Below are positions 20,435 through 29,120 of a DNA stretch of 64,000 nucleotides, in pieces. The first letter of the stretch is position 1. Each line of letters starts with the position of its first letter. A model generated the notes under the pieces. It had not been told where the DNA came from. It was given only the letters and a program-made list of their open reading frames with translations, and did no database searches. Origin of the DNA: Eubacteriales bacterium. GTDB taxonomy: Bacteria; Bacillota; Clostridia; Christensenellales; Aristaeellaceae. The stretch is from assembly GCA_028705775.1 (NCBI GenBank), contig JAQWCW010000012.1, positions 24,689 to 88,688 of the forward strand. The letters run 5' to 3'. The position numbers and the translations under genes are program-made.

Positions 20435-21343
20435 TTACCCCTTTGACTCCGAATCTTCCTTCTTTACGGCATACTCGCGCAGCTTCTGAAGCTCGGAGGG
20501 CGTGAAATGGCAAAGCCGCCTGCAAAAATGGCAGGCCATGTCGATATCCTTGCGCTCGGCAATCATTTCGTCAAGCTCCTTACGGCCAAGCGAAACGAGC
20601 GCGCGCTCCATTCTTTCGCGGGTGCAGCCGCAGCGGTAGCCGACCGGCTGAGTTCCCAGAACCTTCGGCTCAAGCCCTCTGAAGGAGTTTTCAAGCAGCT
20701 CCTCCAAACTATATTCGGCAAGCTCGCGGCTTATCTGCGAAAAGAGCTGCGAGCGCAGCTCAAGCTGCTCGATAACCCCGTCGGGGCAGCCTGGCAGCGG
20801 CTGAACGATTATCCCGCCGCTTTTTATAACGCAGTTTTCGGCAACAAGCACTCCAAGCGCCACAAGGCTCGGCTGCTGCTCGGAAACCGTGAAATACATT
20901 GCGAAATCCTCCGCAATCTCGCCCGAAACTAGCTCGCATTGCCCGATATACGGCGTTTTAAGCCCGATATCCTTGACGACAGAAAGCTTTCCCGTTTTTC
21001 CGACGGCATCGCTTACAGGCAGTTTGCCGTTTGAGCGCAGAGGCAGCTCGGCAGCGGGGTTATCCATCGCAATCCTGCAATACCCCTCCGCGCCGACGCA
21101 TTGAATTTTGCCGATTGGCCCGTTGCCCGAAAAGGTGACGGTAACGGAGCTTCCGCTTTCCTTGAGCATTGCGGAAATCATCGACGTTGCAGCCATAATC
21201 CTGCCCGAAGCGGCGGCGGCGACGTGCGACATTTCATGAATGCTCATCGCCTCGGCTGCCATATTCGTATTGTCTATGAGCATTACGCGCACCATACTGC
21301 CCGAAAGCTCGGCGCGCAGTATTCTGTCAGTATTCTCCGGCAT
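20435..21343 (-). CDS. hslO: Redox-regulated chaperone Hsp33
   Basis: The protein has 302 residues, normal for Hsp33. The N-terminal substrate-binding domain carries HEMSHVAAAASGRIMAA and later VTFSGNGPIGKIQCVG. The C-terminal zinc switch has CGC after GYR and CHFC near the end, the four cysteines that bind zinc when reduced and form disulfides when oxidised. In the family, oxidation and heat activate a holdase that prevents aggregation. It lies 18 bases downstream of the methyltransferase gene and 3 bases before the TPR gene. Confidence 0.95.
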   Translation of the reverse strand: MPENTDRILRAELSGSMVRVMLIDNTNMAAEAMSIHEMSHVAAAASGRIMAATSMISAMLKESGSSVTVTFSGNGPIGKIQCVGAEGYCRIAMDNPAAELPLRSNGKLPVSDAVGKTGKLSVVKDIGLKTPYIGQCELVSGEIAEDFAMYFTVSEQQPSLVALGVLVAENCVIKSGGIIVQPLPGCPDGVIEQLELRSQLFSQISRELAEYSLEELLENSFRGLEPKVLGTQPVGYRCGCTRERMERALVSLGRKELDEMIAERKDIDMACHFCRRLCHFTPSELQKLREYAVKKEDSESKG

Positions 21344-21361
21344 AAAACTCTCCTTAATACG

Positions 21362-22117
21362 TCATTCCTTCGGCGCTTCGGGCTTCTGCGCCGCTATGTG
21401 CATTCTTTCTTCTGTCGGCGACGGCGCGAAAAAATGCTTGTCGCCGTAAACGGCGGTGTTGATGAAGCCGCATTCCTCAAGCCATGCCCTCAGCTCGCCC
21501 TCGCTGTGCGCGCGGTGCAGCTGCCGCTCGTCAAACCGCGAGTACAAGCCGCCGTGCGCGGGCGTAAAGAACGAGAGAAGCATACTGCAAAGGCGCGTTT
21601 TCTTATCATACCTGTTGAGCCAAAGGTAGGTGAAATCCTCCCTGTCGTCCCCGTAGGCGTTCTGACCGAGTATGTTTTCGTACTTATACTCGGTGCTTAC
21701 GTCAAACAGCAGAAGCCCGCCTGGGAGAAGCGCTTCATAGGCGCTTTTGAAAAACGCCTTTACATCGCCCGGGCTTGTAAGATAGTTGACCCCGTCGCAG
21801 GTCGCCATAACGCACTCCATAGGTCTGTGCATACGAAGCTTCCTCATATCCTGGCAGACGAAAGGAACGCTCGCGCCTTGCTTGCGCGCCTTCTGCGCGG
21901 CAATCATGAGCATAGCGCTGCTCATGTCAACGCCGGTCATCGTAAGCCCCATGCGCGACAGCGGAAGGGTCAGCGAGCCTGTTCCGCAGGCGCACTCAAC
22001 CACGCGGCGGGCGTTGACGCCCTGCCTGAGCATGAGGTTGCGGTAATACGCCGCCCATGCGACATAATCAACATCCGTCATGAGCGAGTCATAAACGGCG
22101 GCAAATTCCTCGTACAT
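21362..22117 (-). CDS. Class I SAM-dependent methyltransferase
   Basis: The protein has 251 residues. It has the Rossmann motif I VVECACGTGSLTLPLS near residue 40, motif II VTGVD-like (MTGVDMSSAML), and motif IV MATCDGVNYL. This resembles the uncharacterised small-molecule methyltransferases common in Bacillota (YqeM-like). The substrate cannot be told. It is followed 18 bases later by hslO and preceded by an SASP-like gene, all on the minus strand. Confidence 0.85.
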   Translation of the reverse strand: MYEEFAAVYDSLMTDVDYVAWAAYYRNLMLRQGVNARRVVECACGTGSLTLPLSRMGLTMTGVDMSSAMLMIAAQKARKQGASVPFVCQDMRKLRMHRPMECVMATCDGVNYLTSPGDVKAFFKSAYEALLPGGLLLFDVSTEYKYENILGQNAYGDDREDFTYLWLNRYDKKTRLCSMLLSFFTPAHGGLYSRFDERQLHRAHSEGELRAWLEECGFINTAVYGDKHFFAPSPTEERMHIAAQKPEAPKE

Positions 22118-22151
22118 AGCTAAGCGGTATTTCCTTCTTTCAAAGTTTAGT

Positions 22152-22328
22152 TTACGGCTTTTGCTTTCTCATCCGCTGGCTCACGATTCCGCCTATCCGT
22201 CCGCTTTCGGCAGGCGTAAGCCCTGCCCACCCGACCTCCGCAACGCGCCGGAGCAAATCCTCCTCGCGCGCTACGTCGTACTTTATGCGGAACGAAATTT
22301 CAGGCTGTCTCGGTCTTTTATTGCCCAT
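22152..22328 (-). CDS. Probable small acid-soluble spore protein, alpha/beta type (SspF-like)
   Basis: The gene encodes 58 residues from ATG 22328, with GGAGGG 7 bases upstream. The pattern FRIKYDVAREEDLL, then VAEVGWAGL, then AESGRIGGIVSQRM follows the SspF-type layout KYELAKxLG...GWG...RDAGxxVKRAI. The protein is basic and has no cysteine. Alpha/beta SASPs coat and protect DNA in spores. The match is from memory of the family pattern and is partial, since the usual glycine and alanine spacing is altered. It could be an unrelated small basic protein. It lies in the minus-strand cluster between the DUF624 and methyltransferase genes. Confidence 0.6.
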   Translation of the reverse strand: MGNKRPRQPEISFRIKYDVAREEDLLRRVAEVGWAGLTPAESGRIGGIVSQRMRKQKP

Positions 22329-22398
22329 CAGAATCCCTCCCCGAAAAATTTCTTCAGGTTAGGATATGCGCGGATTCAAAAGCGATACATTCCCGCGC

Positions 22399-23514
22399 TT
22401 ATTCCTGCTTGTCGGACTCCCTGAAAAGCGGATTACCGTTTTCGTCAAGCCTGATATCGCTCTTGGGAACGGACGCGTCAGCCTCGTCCGGGTCAAGGTC
22501 GGGGTCTTCCGTATTGATGCCCTTGTTTACCTCCGCGCCGTCGATACGGGAATTGATGAAGCGGTCAAACACGGCGTTGGTGTAGCTGGCATAAATAAAG
22601 CGATGGAAGGAATAGCCGAGAATCACGAAATACAGAAGCACAAAGAGGAAAACATAGCTTGACGGAATTACGAACATCAGCGCGCAGGGAATGCAGCAAA
22701 GCAGGCGAAGCCCCACGTTCATCGGCAGGCGGCCGACGGCGAGCAGAAGCCCGTTGCGGATAATCTGCGTGAACTTGAGGTCGTAGGTTACCATCAGCGG
22801 GTAGAAATACATACAGCCGAGGCACCACAGGGCGCAGACGATATTTACAAGCACTTGCGGAATGATGTAGAAAAAGCCGTTCGTCGTGGCAAGGTTATAG
22901 TAGAAGGTGTTCGCGGTATAAAGCACAATCGGAATAACGGAGGTGATTGCGGAAATACCGAGCGCCTGCTTCCAGTTATCCTTGAGGGCGTCCTTGAAGT
23001 CAGACCAGACGAAGGCATGGTCGTCGCGCGCCCAGTTGCGCGTTACATACGAAACTCCTGCGGTGAACGGACCGGTTATCAGTATGCAGGGAATCAGTAT
23101 GAGGCAGTACATATAGAGGTAATTCATAATGTACTGCACATATTCCGTGTTTGAGGAAAGGTATGTGGTTGTGTCAACCGGCGCTTCGGTATCGGCAGCG
23201 GCGCCGTCTGCGGGCGCAGCCTCTCCGGCGGAGGGAGCCGCCTCAACAGTTTCGGTAATCGGCGCGCCGCCTCCGGCAACAGCCGTATCATCCTTGACGG
23301 CAAGATTCATGACCGCGACGATGTTCATAGCCGTCCACACAATCAGCGGAATGTAAATCAGCACATACAGGAGATTCAGCCTTACGATTCCGGAGAACCT
23401 GACGCGCAGCGTTGTGAAGAACAGCTGCCAGCGGTTGCGCGGCATATCGTCCTTGGTGTAGTCCGCCTTGCCGCTCTTGCCGTACATATAATTGTTTACC
23501 ATTTTTCCGAACAT
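22399..23514 (-). CDS. DUF624-like membrane protein
   Basis: The protein has 371 residues and about five to six membrane helices. The N-terminal block (FFTTLRVRFSGIVRLNLLYV) and the later GPFTAGVSYVTRNWARDDH followed by FVWSDFKDALKDNWKQALG are the YesL/DUF624 signature. An inserted extracytoplasmic loop (about residues 75-120) is rich in Ala, Pro, Glu and Thr. The C-terminal 60 residues are acidic and lack membrane segments. DUF624 proteins often sit near sugar transporters, but none is seen here. AAAGGAGAGG precedes the ATG. Function unknown. Confidence 0.78.
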   Translation of the reverse strand: MFGKMVNNYMYGKSGKADYTKDDMPRNRWQLFFTTLRVRFSGIVRLNLLYVLIYIPLIVWTAMNIVAVMNLAVKDDTAVAGGGAPITETVEAAPSAGEAAPADGAAADTEAPVDTTTYLSSNTEYVQYIMNYLYMYCLILIPCILITGPFTAGVSYVTRNWARDDHAFVWSDFKDALKDNWKQALGISAITSVIPIVLYTANTFYYNLATTNGFFYIIPQVLVNIVCALWCLGCMYFYPLMVTYDLKFTQIIRNGLLLAVGRLPMNVGLRLLCCIPCALMFVIPSSYVFLFVLLYFVILGYSFHRFIYASYTNAVFDRFINSRIDGAEVNKGINTEDPDLDPDEADASVPKSDIRLDENGNPLFRESDKQE

Positions 23515-23560
23515 GGTTTTCCTCTCCTTTATCCATCAGCCGCAGAATCCGCGACAATAG

Positions 23561-24703
23561 TTACCTTATAGGCAGGGTTTTGATAAACGCCTCAAGCCCG
23601 TAAAGAAGCGCGTCCTCCGAAAGAGCAAACCTGTCGGAGTGCAGGGAATACCGCTTTCCGTCCTCACCGATTCCGCAGAAAAAGTAAACGGCGGGAACGC
23701 TTCTCTGGAAATAGGAAAAATCCTCGGCAATCGAAAGCTTCTGAGCCGTTACGGCGCCCGTGCGGGCTGCAAAATCCTCCGTAAGCTCTACGGGGTTTAC
23801 GACGGGCGGGTAAACCGTCTGCACAAGCATTTCGCCCGTTACGCCAAATGCAGCCTCTGTTGATGCAATCGCGCTTCTGACTATGCTTTCAAGCTCCGCC
23901 ATGACCGCATCCGAAAACGCCCGCATAGTCGCCTCAAGAACGGCGGAGCCCGCAACGATATTGCGCCTTGTTCCTGCCGAAACCTTACCGACTGTTATTA
24001 CGGCGGACTCCTGCGGCGATATTCTGCGCGAAAGCAGGGTCTGCGCAAGCAGGATAAAATGGGCGGCGGCGGCTGCGCAGTCCTTGCCGAGATGCGGCAT
24101 TGCGCCATGGCAGGATTCGCCGGTAAAGCGCACGTCAAACTCGGTCGTTCCGGACATTTCCTCGCCCGCTTTTACCGCGATAACGCCTTTGTCATAAAGC
24201 GGCGAAACGTGCATTCCGTACATTCTGACGACATCGGGGGCAAGAAGCGCGCCTTCGTCTATCATCCGCTTTGCTCCGCCGACGCTTTCTTCGGCAGGCT
24301 GGAACAAAAGCACCACGTCGCCGGAAAGCTGATGCCTGATTTTTGAAACATAATCGGCAAGCGAGAGCAGCACAGCCATATGCCCGTCATGACCGCAGGC
24401 GTGCATCATTCCCTCGTGAAGGCTCGGAAACAGCACTCCGCTTTTTTCGTAAACGGCAAGCGCGTCAATATCGGCGCGGTAGCCGACCGCTCCCTCGCTC
24501 GGATTTTCGGCGCGGTAAACCGCCTTTATCCCCGTGCCCGCAATTCGGGTAAGCTCGTCGGGGGCGGTAGAGGCAAGGCGCTCCATCAGATACGCCTGCG
24601 TTTTGTATTCCTTGAGCCCCTCCTCCGGTATGCTGTGAAGGGCACGCCTGTCACGGGTTACGGTTTCAAGCGCCGATTCCGCGTAAGCGATAAGCTCGCG
24701 CAT
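23561..24703 (-). CDS. M20D-family metal-dependent amidohydrolase
   Basis: The protein has 380 residues. It has the motifs of the M20D aminoacylase/IAA-amino acid hydrolase family: RRALHSIPEEGLKEYKT, GYRADIDALAVYE, HACGHDGHMAVLL, LLFQPAEESVGGAKRMI, and the metal-binding MYGMHVSP. A lid domain is inserted around residues 180-290. Family members remove N-acyl groups from amino acids or peptides. It may act on N-acetyl-diaminopimelate (DapL route) or on acyl amino acids; sequence alone does not decide. GGGGAGGCGGCGCA precedes the ATG. It is the first gene of the long minus-strand run, just downstream of a terminator. Confidence 0.9.
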   Translation of the reverse strand: MRELIAYAESALETVTRDRRALHSIPEEGLKEYKTQAYLMERLASTAPDELTRIAGTGIKAVYRAENPSEGAVGYRADIDALAVYEKSGVLFPSLHEGMMHACGHDGHMAVLLSLADYVSKIRHQLSGDVVLLFQPAEESVGGAKRMIDEGALLAPDVVRMYGMHVSPLYDKGVIAVKAGEEMSGTTEFDVRFTGESCHGAMPHLGKDCAAAAAHFILLAQTLLSRRISPQESAVITVGKVSAGTRRNIVAGSAVLEATMRAFSDAVMAELESIVRSAIASTEAAFGVTGEMLVQTVYPPVVNPVELTEDFAARTGAVTAQKLSIAEDFSYFQRSVPAVYFFCGIGEDGKRYSLHSDRFALSEDALLYGLEAFIKTLPIR

Positions 24704-24757
24704 TGCGCCGCCTCCCCTCTAAGTAGATTGCTACGAATATATATCATAGCACAAAAA

Positions 24758-24789
24758 CAAGGCGCGGAAAAGACTTAATCCGCGCCTTG
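24758..24789 (-). terminator. Intrinsic terminator ending the alpha-galactosidase operon
   Basis: An 11-bp stem (CAAGGCGCGGA at 24758-24768 with its complement at 24779-24789) is followed on the minus strand by TTTTTGT. It lies about 40 bases past the stop of the zinc-ribbon gene and before the M20 gene. Confidence 0.8.
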
Positions 24790-24826
24790 ATACCGATGAA
24801 TGCCCATATTTACCGATTGTTCAAAA

Positions 24827-25039
24827 TTAAAGCTCGCCTTCGGGCAGCTCTGTGAAAAGCAGACAGCCCATATCCCTGAACTCCCTCGCCTTTTCGTCAA
24901 GCGTTCCTTCGGAAACCCTGAAGCGTCCGGCAAGGCAGGTCTTGCACAAAAACTCCGTCGCGCCGCGGTTGACGAGCTTTTTCGTCAGCGCAATCTCGAC
25001 GCTTTTCAGCTCCCTTGAGCATTCGGAGCAGCGGCTCAT
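24827..25039 (-). CDS. Small four-cysteine zinc-ribbon-like protein
   Basis: The protein has 70 residues. CSEC (4-7) and CKTC (32-35) form a probable zinc-binding knuckle pair. The rest is charged with a short hydrophobic C-terminus (MGCLLFTELPEGEL). I recognise no family. Its ATG overlaps the TGA of the alpha-galactosidase gene by 4 bases, so translation is probably coupled. A strong terminator follows. No function is assigned. Confidence 0.65.
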   Translation of the reverse strand: MSRCSECSRELKSVEIALTKKLVNRGATEFLCKTCLAGRFRVSEGTLDEKAREFRDMGCLLFTELPEGEL

Positions 25040-26160
25040 ACCCTGCAGAGGCGGGCGAGAAGCACCTTGCTCTGGTGCTTTTCAAGGCTTACAAACAAAT
25101 CGTCGCGGCGCTTGCCCAAGTTTTCTCCGGTAACAGCGTCCGTAAGCTCAAAGCCGAAGCCGGAAGCGACGGGAACGCCGCAGTCCGCAAACATAAGCTC
25201 CATGTCAATGCGCTGCTCGCTCAAGTTGAACATTCCGAGCGCGAACTCGCCGTCCGAAAGGTGCTTGATGAACATATAGCTTCCGCGGTCGTCCTTAATC
25301 ATGTGCGGCGGGCGCGCTTCCTCGTCCTGGTCAATGCGCAGAAGGTTCTTGTTGAGCATAAGCGCGCTGCATTTTTCGTCCATCTTGCGGATATCTCCGC
25401 CAATCATCAGCGGCGCGGAGAAGAACGTCCAGAGGGCAAACTGCGTTACATAATCGTCATAGGTGCAGGCGTCTCCCAAACCGACGTTGCCCTTTCCGTA
25501 CATACCGACGGTGAGCATATCCATATCGTTGAAGCACGCGGGCGAGGACATTGAGAAATTCTTGAACTGCGATTTTGCAATCTGCGAGAAGGAGGCGAAA
25601 TTATCGAAAATATCGCCGGTGGAGCGGTACATATGCGCCCCGACCTCGCGCATCCATTGCCATGATTCGTCCGTTCCCCAGTTGCAGGCGGAGAAAAGAA
25701 TTTCCCGTCCGCTTGCCTTGAGCGCCATTGCCATCGTGAGATAGCGCATTTTGGGGTCGCCGCTCTGCGGGAAATAGCAGAAATCGTACTTGAGGAAATC
25801 AACGCCCCATGAAGCGAAGGTGGCAGCGTCCTGATACTCATGGTCATAGGAGGAAGGATAACCGGCGCAGGTGCGCTGACCGGCGCAGGAATACATTCCG
25901 AATTTCAAGCCCTTCTTATGGACATAATCGGAAACAGCCTTCATTCCATGCGGGAACTTTTCGGGGTCCGGAACGAGCATTCCGTTCTCGTCGCGGTCGC
26001 GGAGGCTCCAGCAGTCGTCGATTACAAGGTACTCGTAGCCGGCGGCAAGATAGCCCATGTCTACCATCGCGTCAGCCATTTCAAATATAAGCTTCTCGCT
26101 GATGTTGTTGGCAAAGGTGTTCCACGAATTCCAGCCCATAGGGGCGCGCGCTGCAAGCAT
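25036..26160 (-). CDS. Alpha-galactosidase, glycoside hydrolase family 27
   Basis: The protein has 374 residues. The TIM barrel opens with PMGWNSWNTFANNI and contains VIDDCWS, the nucleophile Asp126 in FLKYDFCYF, and the probable acid/base Asp183 in YRSTGDIFDNF. MGGDIR-type (MIGGDIRKM) and the C-terminal beta domain complete GH27. It cleaves terminal alpha-galactosides from raffinose-type sugars or galactomannan pieces. No signal peptide is present, so substrates must be imported. No sugar transporter or regulator is adjacent. The ATG follows AAGGAGAAATA. The zinc-ribbon gene overlaps its stop. Confidence 0.92.
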   Translation of the reverse strand: MLAARAPMGWNSWNTFANNISEKLIFEMADAMVDMGYLAAGYEYLVIDDCWSLRDRDENGMLVPDPEKFPHGMKAVSDYVHKKGLKFGMYSCAGQRTCAGYPSSYDHEYQDAATFASWGVDFLKYDFCYFPQSGDPKMRYLTMAMALKASGREILFSACNWGTDESWQWMREVGAHMYRSTGDIFDNFASFSQIAKSQFKNFSMSSPACFNDMDMLTVGMYGKGNVGLGDACTYDDYVTQFALWTFFSAPLMIGGDIRKMDEKCSALMLNKNLLRIDQDEEARPPHMIKDDRGSYMFIKHLSDGEFALGMFNLSEQRIDMELMFADCGVPVASGFGFELTDAVTGENLGKRRDDLFVSLEKHQSKVLLARLCRV

Positions 26161-26186
26161 ATTATTTCTCCTTATGCGTCGATTCG

Positions 26187-26783
26187 TTATTTCGTAAGAT
26201 TCTTGTAGGCGGCAATTTCGACGGAATGGCTTCTTGCGGTTACGGTAATATCGTCCGCAATGTTCTCGATGATGGTCTTTTCAATGCCCTCAAGCTCGTC
26301 GCGCTCCTCGGGCTGCCTGCTCTCAACCTCGCTGATATAGCTGCGGTAGGAGAAGCGGTAGCCGCCGCTGAACGCGCCCGCATAAGAGGTTTCGCAGCCG
26401 AGCAGCTCCATTCCGTCAGCCGCGATTGCGGCGTCCTCGGAGAAGAAAAGGTTGTCAAGCGCCATTCCAAGGCGGGCAAGGAAGCCGCGCGGCTTGGTGT
26501 TGACGCCGCTCTTGGAAATTTCAAGGAATTTCTTTTTGTTTTCCTCGGTCACGAGCGCGTCAATCTGCATATGGATTTCAAACTTCTCATCGGAGGTTTC
26601 CATCCAGAGCCTGCTCTCGCTGACGTCCATTATGTGGCTTACCGAGGTTATAATCTCCTCGGCAAGAAGGCACATATTGGAGGAATCGCGGCGGTTCATT
26701 CCCGCGTAGAGCGCTATCGCCTCAACCTTATCGAGAATAGTGGAAATGTTTTTGCGGTCAACCAGAATAACATCTGATTTCAT
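26187..26783 (-). CDS. Degenerate GHKL/RsbW-like ATPase-fold protein
   Basis: The protein has 198 residues. Helix one (ISTILDKVEAIALYAGM) followed by LLAEEIITSVSHI resembles the start of the RsbW/SpoIIAB anti-sigma ATP-binding fold. The N-box asparagine is replaced by serine, and no DxGxG motif is visible, so ATP binding is doubtful. The C-terminal 90 residues (GYRFSYRSYISEVES and onward) are unlike RsbW. It may be a regulatory relative that has lost kinase activity. It has its own promoter (26840-26868) and lies 26 bases before the alpha-galactosidase gene. The family call is tentative. Confidence 0.45.
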   Translation of the reverse strand: MKSDVILVDRKNISTILDKVEAIALYAGMNRRDSSNMCLLAEEIITSVSHIMDVSESRLWMETSDEKFEIHMQIDALVTEENKKKFLEISKSGVNTKPRGFLARLGMALDNLFFSEDAAIAADGMELLGCETSYAGAFSGGYRFSYRSYISEVESRQPEERDELEGIEKTIIENIADDITVTARSHSVEIAAYKNLTK

Positions 26784-26839
26784 TTGTAGTTCTCCCTTCG
26801 TTTAAGCGGCGGTGCGCCGCATTACTCGCGTATGCGGTG

Positions 26840-26868
26840 ATTATAGCATGAAAAGCCGTAAGTTGAAA
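26840..26868 (-). promoter_or_regulatory. Promoter of the GHKL-like gene and alpha-galactosidase operon
   Basis: TTTCAA (26868-26863) and a perfect TATAAT (26845-26840) are 17 bases apart on the minus strand. A GCGGCG/CGCCGC hairpin lies in the leader at 26806-26820. Confidence 0.55.
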
Positions 26869-26910
26869 CACTTTTTTCGCGCGCGGCATAAAACGGAAGC
26901 GCGAAATCCG

Positions 26911-27456
26911 TCAGCGCGTAAGCTCCTTTTTGGCGTCGACGATAACCGATACCATTTTAAGCGCTCCGTTTTGATTCCTCGCGTCAAAGCGGAGGGAGCG
27001 CCCGATTCTGCCATCTGCCTGATTCCAATGCCTGTAATGGAATTCTCCGTCCTCATCGCAGTATTCCAGCAGCTCGACGACAAAGCCCGCCTCCGAAAGC
27101 AAAGCGGAAAAGGTTCTGTAATTATATAGAACCTTATGGGTAAAGGCGGGATGATTCGGGTCGCCGTTTCCGCCGACCTTCACGATGTTCTGATACCATT
27201 CGTTCCTGAAAAAGCCGTCGGGAACAGCCGCCCTGAGATAACCGCCGGACGCAAGAAAATCAAAGCAGTTTTTAGCCGCTATGCGCGCCTGCGCAGGCGT
27301 CAAATGCTCAAAAACGTGTTCGGCAAGCAGCGCGGTTATTTCGCCGCTTTTTGTGTATTTTTCAAAATCCTCGCGCCGGAGCATATCAAGCTCTGACTGC
27401 TGAGTTGAGACAAAGCCTTCCTGAACCGTGCTTCCCGCGCCTATTATCAGCTTCAT
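26911..27456 (-). CDS. Short SAM-methyltransferase-like protein
   Basis: The protein has 181 residues. It resembles small predicted SAM-dependent methyltransferases: MKLIIGAGSTV as a reduced glycine loop, EHVFEHLTPAQARIAAKNCF, then GGYLRAAVPDGFF. The segment between the glycine loop and EHVFEHL is shorter than usual, with motif II compressed, so cofactor binding is uncertain. The usual substrates of these relatives are glycans or lipids. The start overlaps the stop of the GNAT gene by 4 bases (ATGA), which indicates coupling. No clear terminator follows; a weak ACGGA/TCCGT hairpin with a TTTT run lies near 26890-26906. Confidence 0.6.
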   Translation of the reverse strand: MKLIIGAGSTVQEGFVSTQQSELDMLRREDFEKYTKSGEITALLAEHVFEHLTPAQARIAAKNCFDFLASGGYLRAAVPDGFFRNEWYQNIVKVGGNGDPNHPAFTHKVLYNYRTFSALLSEAGFVVELLEYCDEDGEFHYRHWNQADGRIGRSLRFDARNQNGALKMVSVIVDAKKELTR

Positions 27457-28121
27457 TTGCCTTCCTTCCCGCAGTCGCTTTTCTTATAGGATAAATAATA
27501 GGGAACCTGCTTCTTTTCGGCATAATAAGCCTCCGCGCCGATTTCGCCTCCCCCGCAGGAGGGGCAGGTCATGCGCGAAAGCGAGCAGGGCGCGACGGAC
27601 GAAAGCAGCTCGGCGCGGGACGGAGTTCCCGCCGTATACTGATAGGCGAGGCGCGGAGTTCCGTCCGCAACATGAATGATTCCGCAGTACTTGAAGCCGA
27701 ATTCGGCAAGCTTTCTGCGCATCACAAGGTTATTTTCATGCGTGTCAATCCTTATATTCCTGACGATTCCGGAGGCAAAGCGAAGCGCCGCCTCAAGCAC
27801 TCCGTGCGTTTTTCCGTCGCCCGCAATGCGGTGAATAACGCCATACGGCTCGTCGTTCTTCCACGCGCCGTTTTCGATATGAAGATACGTGGAATCCTCG
27901 CCCAGAATGAAGGCGAACACGCCGCACACCCCGTTTTCGCCTTCGATAACGAAAAGACGGCGCGCGGGAATATCCTCAATAAGGGTTGCCCTCGGCGGGT
28001 GCGTTTCTCCCCACTGCGTCGGGTTTCCGCTTTTTCGCATAAAGGCTCGCGCGCTTTCGTAGATTGCGTCAATCGCGCCCATGTCCTCGGTTTTCGCAAG
28101 CCTTATCTTCAGCTCAGCCAT
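27453..28121 (-). CDS. GNAT-family N-acetyltransferase with C-terminal cysteine motif
   Basis: The protein has 222 residues. Residues 1-160 follow the GNAT fold: an N-terminal IRLAKTEDMGAIDAIYESA, a central LFVIEGENGVCGVFAF strand pair, and C-terminal NIRIDTHENNLVMRRKLAEF followed by GFKYCGIIHV, the usual acetyl-CoA pocket end. The last 60 residues contain CPSCGGG and a single later cysteine, so a zinc site would be incomplete. The substrate is unknown. It is coupled to the downstream methyltransferase-like gene by a 4-base overlap. The small membrane protein lies upstream. Confidence 0.8.
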   Translation of the reverse strand: MAELKIRLAKTEDMGAIDAIYESARAFMRKSGNPTQWGETHPPRATLIEDIPARRLFVIEGENGVCGVFAFILGEDSTYLHIENGAWKNDEPYGVIHRIAGDGKTHGVLEAALRFASGIVRNIRIDTHENNLVMRRKLAEFGFKYCGIIHVADGTPRLAYQYTAGTPSRAELLSSVAPCSLSRMTCPSCGGGEIGAEAYYAEKKQVPYYLSYKKSDCGKEGK

Positions 28122-28147
28122 AAAGTCACACTTCCGCCCGTCTTTGC

Positions 28148-28342
28148 TCAGTCAACAAAAAACGCAATTATCGCGCCCGCGATTAGCACGATTCCGGCAA
28201 TTCTGATTGCGGTAAGGTACCATTTTGCGGGTGCTGCTTCCGCCGAATGCTTCCAGCTTTCGGCGTATTTCCACGCAAGGTCGGGTCTTAAAGCCATAAG
28301 CGCGCCGAAAACGGCGAGAAAAACCGCGGCTACATACTTCAT
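28148..28342 (-). CDS. Small two-helix membrane protein (DUF6199-like)
   Basis: The protein has 64 residues: one helix at 1-20 (YVAAVFLAVFGALMALRP), a polar linker with WKYAESWKHS, and a second helix at 43-62. The pattern resembles DUF6199 proteins, a small widespread membrane family of unknown function; this is from memory and weak. AGGAGG precedes the ATG. It lies 16 bases after hisF, probably on the same transcript. Confidence 0.6.
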   Translation of the reverse strand: MKYVAAVFLAVFGALMALRPDLAWKYAESWKHSAEAAPAKWYLTAIRIAGIVLIAGAIIAFFVD

Positions 28343-28358
28343 AGAGATTCCTCCTAAT

Positions 28359-29120
28359 TCACATTCTGACGCTGATACCCTCGATAGCGAGATAGTTTTT
28401 CAAGTCCATAATTTCAAGCTCCCTGAAATGGAAAAGCGTTGCGGCAAGCGCCGCCTCGGCATGACCCTTTGTAAACGCGTCCCTGAAATGCTCCGGCTTT
28501 CCCGCGCCGCCCGAAGCGATTACGGGAACGGGAACGGCGTCCGCAATCAGGCGGGTTATGGGAATGTCAAAGCCGCCGCCGACTCCGTCCGTGTCCATGC
28601 TCGTAAGCAGGATTTCGCCGCAGCCGCGCTCGACCCCTTCCCTTGCCCATTCAAGCGCGTCGCGCCCCGTATTGAGCCGCCCGCCGTTTTTATATACGTC
28701 CCAGCCGGAGCCGTCTGCCCTGCGCTTTACGTCCATCGCAAGCACGATGCACTGCGAGCCGAACCTGAGCGCCGCCTCCGTTATAAAATCCGGCTCTGCA
28801 AGTGCGGGCGAGTTGATTGAAACCTTGTCCGCCCCGCAGAGAAGGATGCTCCTGATTGTATCCATATCCCTGATTCCGCCGCCGACAGTAAACGGAATGA
28901 ACACCTTTTCGGCAACGCGGCTTATAATGTCGTACATCGGCCCGCGTCCCTCGTGGCTCGCGTTTATGTCAAGCAGCACAAGCTCGTCCGCGCCGAGCTT
29001 ATTATACATAACAGAGCATTCGACGGGGTCGCCGGCGTCCCTCAACCCCAAGAATTTTACGCCTTTTACGACCCGCCCTTCCTTGATGTCAAGGCAGGGA
29101 ATGATTCTTTTGCAAAGCAT
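28359..29120 (-). CDS. hisF: Imidazole glycerol phosphate synthase cyclase subunit
   Basis: The protein has 253 residues, exact HisF length. It has catalytic Asp11 in [15 protein letters not shown] and the second Asp in LAMDVKRR. Phosphate sites are VGGGIRD and IASGGAG. The TIM barrel ends with [14 protein letters not shown]. It forms a complex with HisH, using ammonia to make imidazole glycerol phosphate and AICAR in histidine synthesis. The ATG overlaps the hisH stop by one base (TGATG). No other his gene lies in the window. Confidence 0.97.
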   Translation of the reverse strand: MLCKRIIPCLDIKEGRVVKGVKFLGLRDAGDPVECSVMYNKLGADELVLLDINASHEGRGPMYDIISRVAEKVFIPFTVGGGIRDMDTIRSILLCGADKVSINSPALAEPDFITEAALRFGSQCIVLAMDVKRRADGSGWDVYKNGGRLNTGRDALEWAREGVERGCGEILLTSMDTDGVGGGFDIPITRLIADAVPVPVIASGGAGKPEHFRDAFTKGHAEAALAATLFHFRELEIMDLKNYLAIEGISVRM

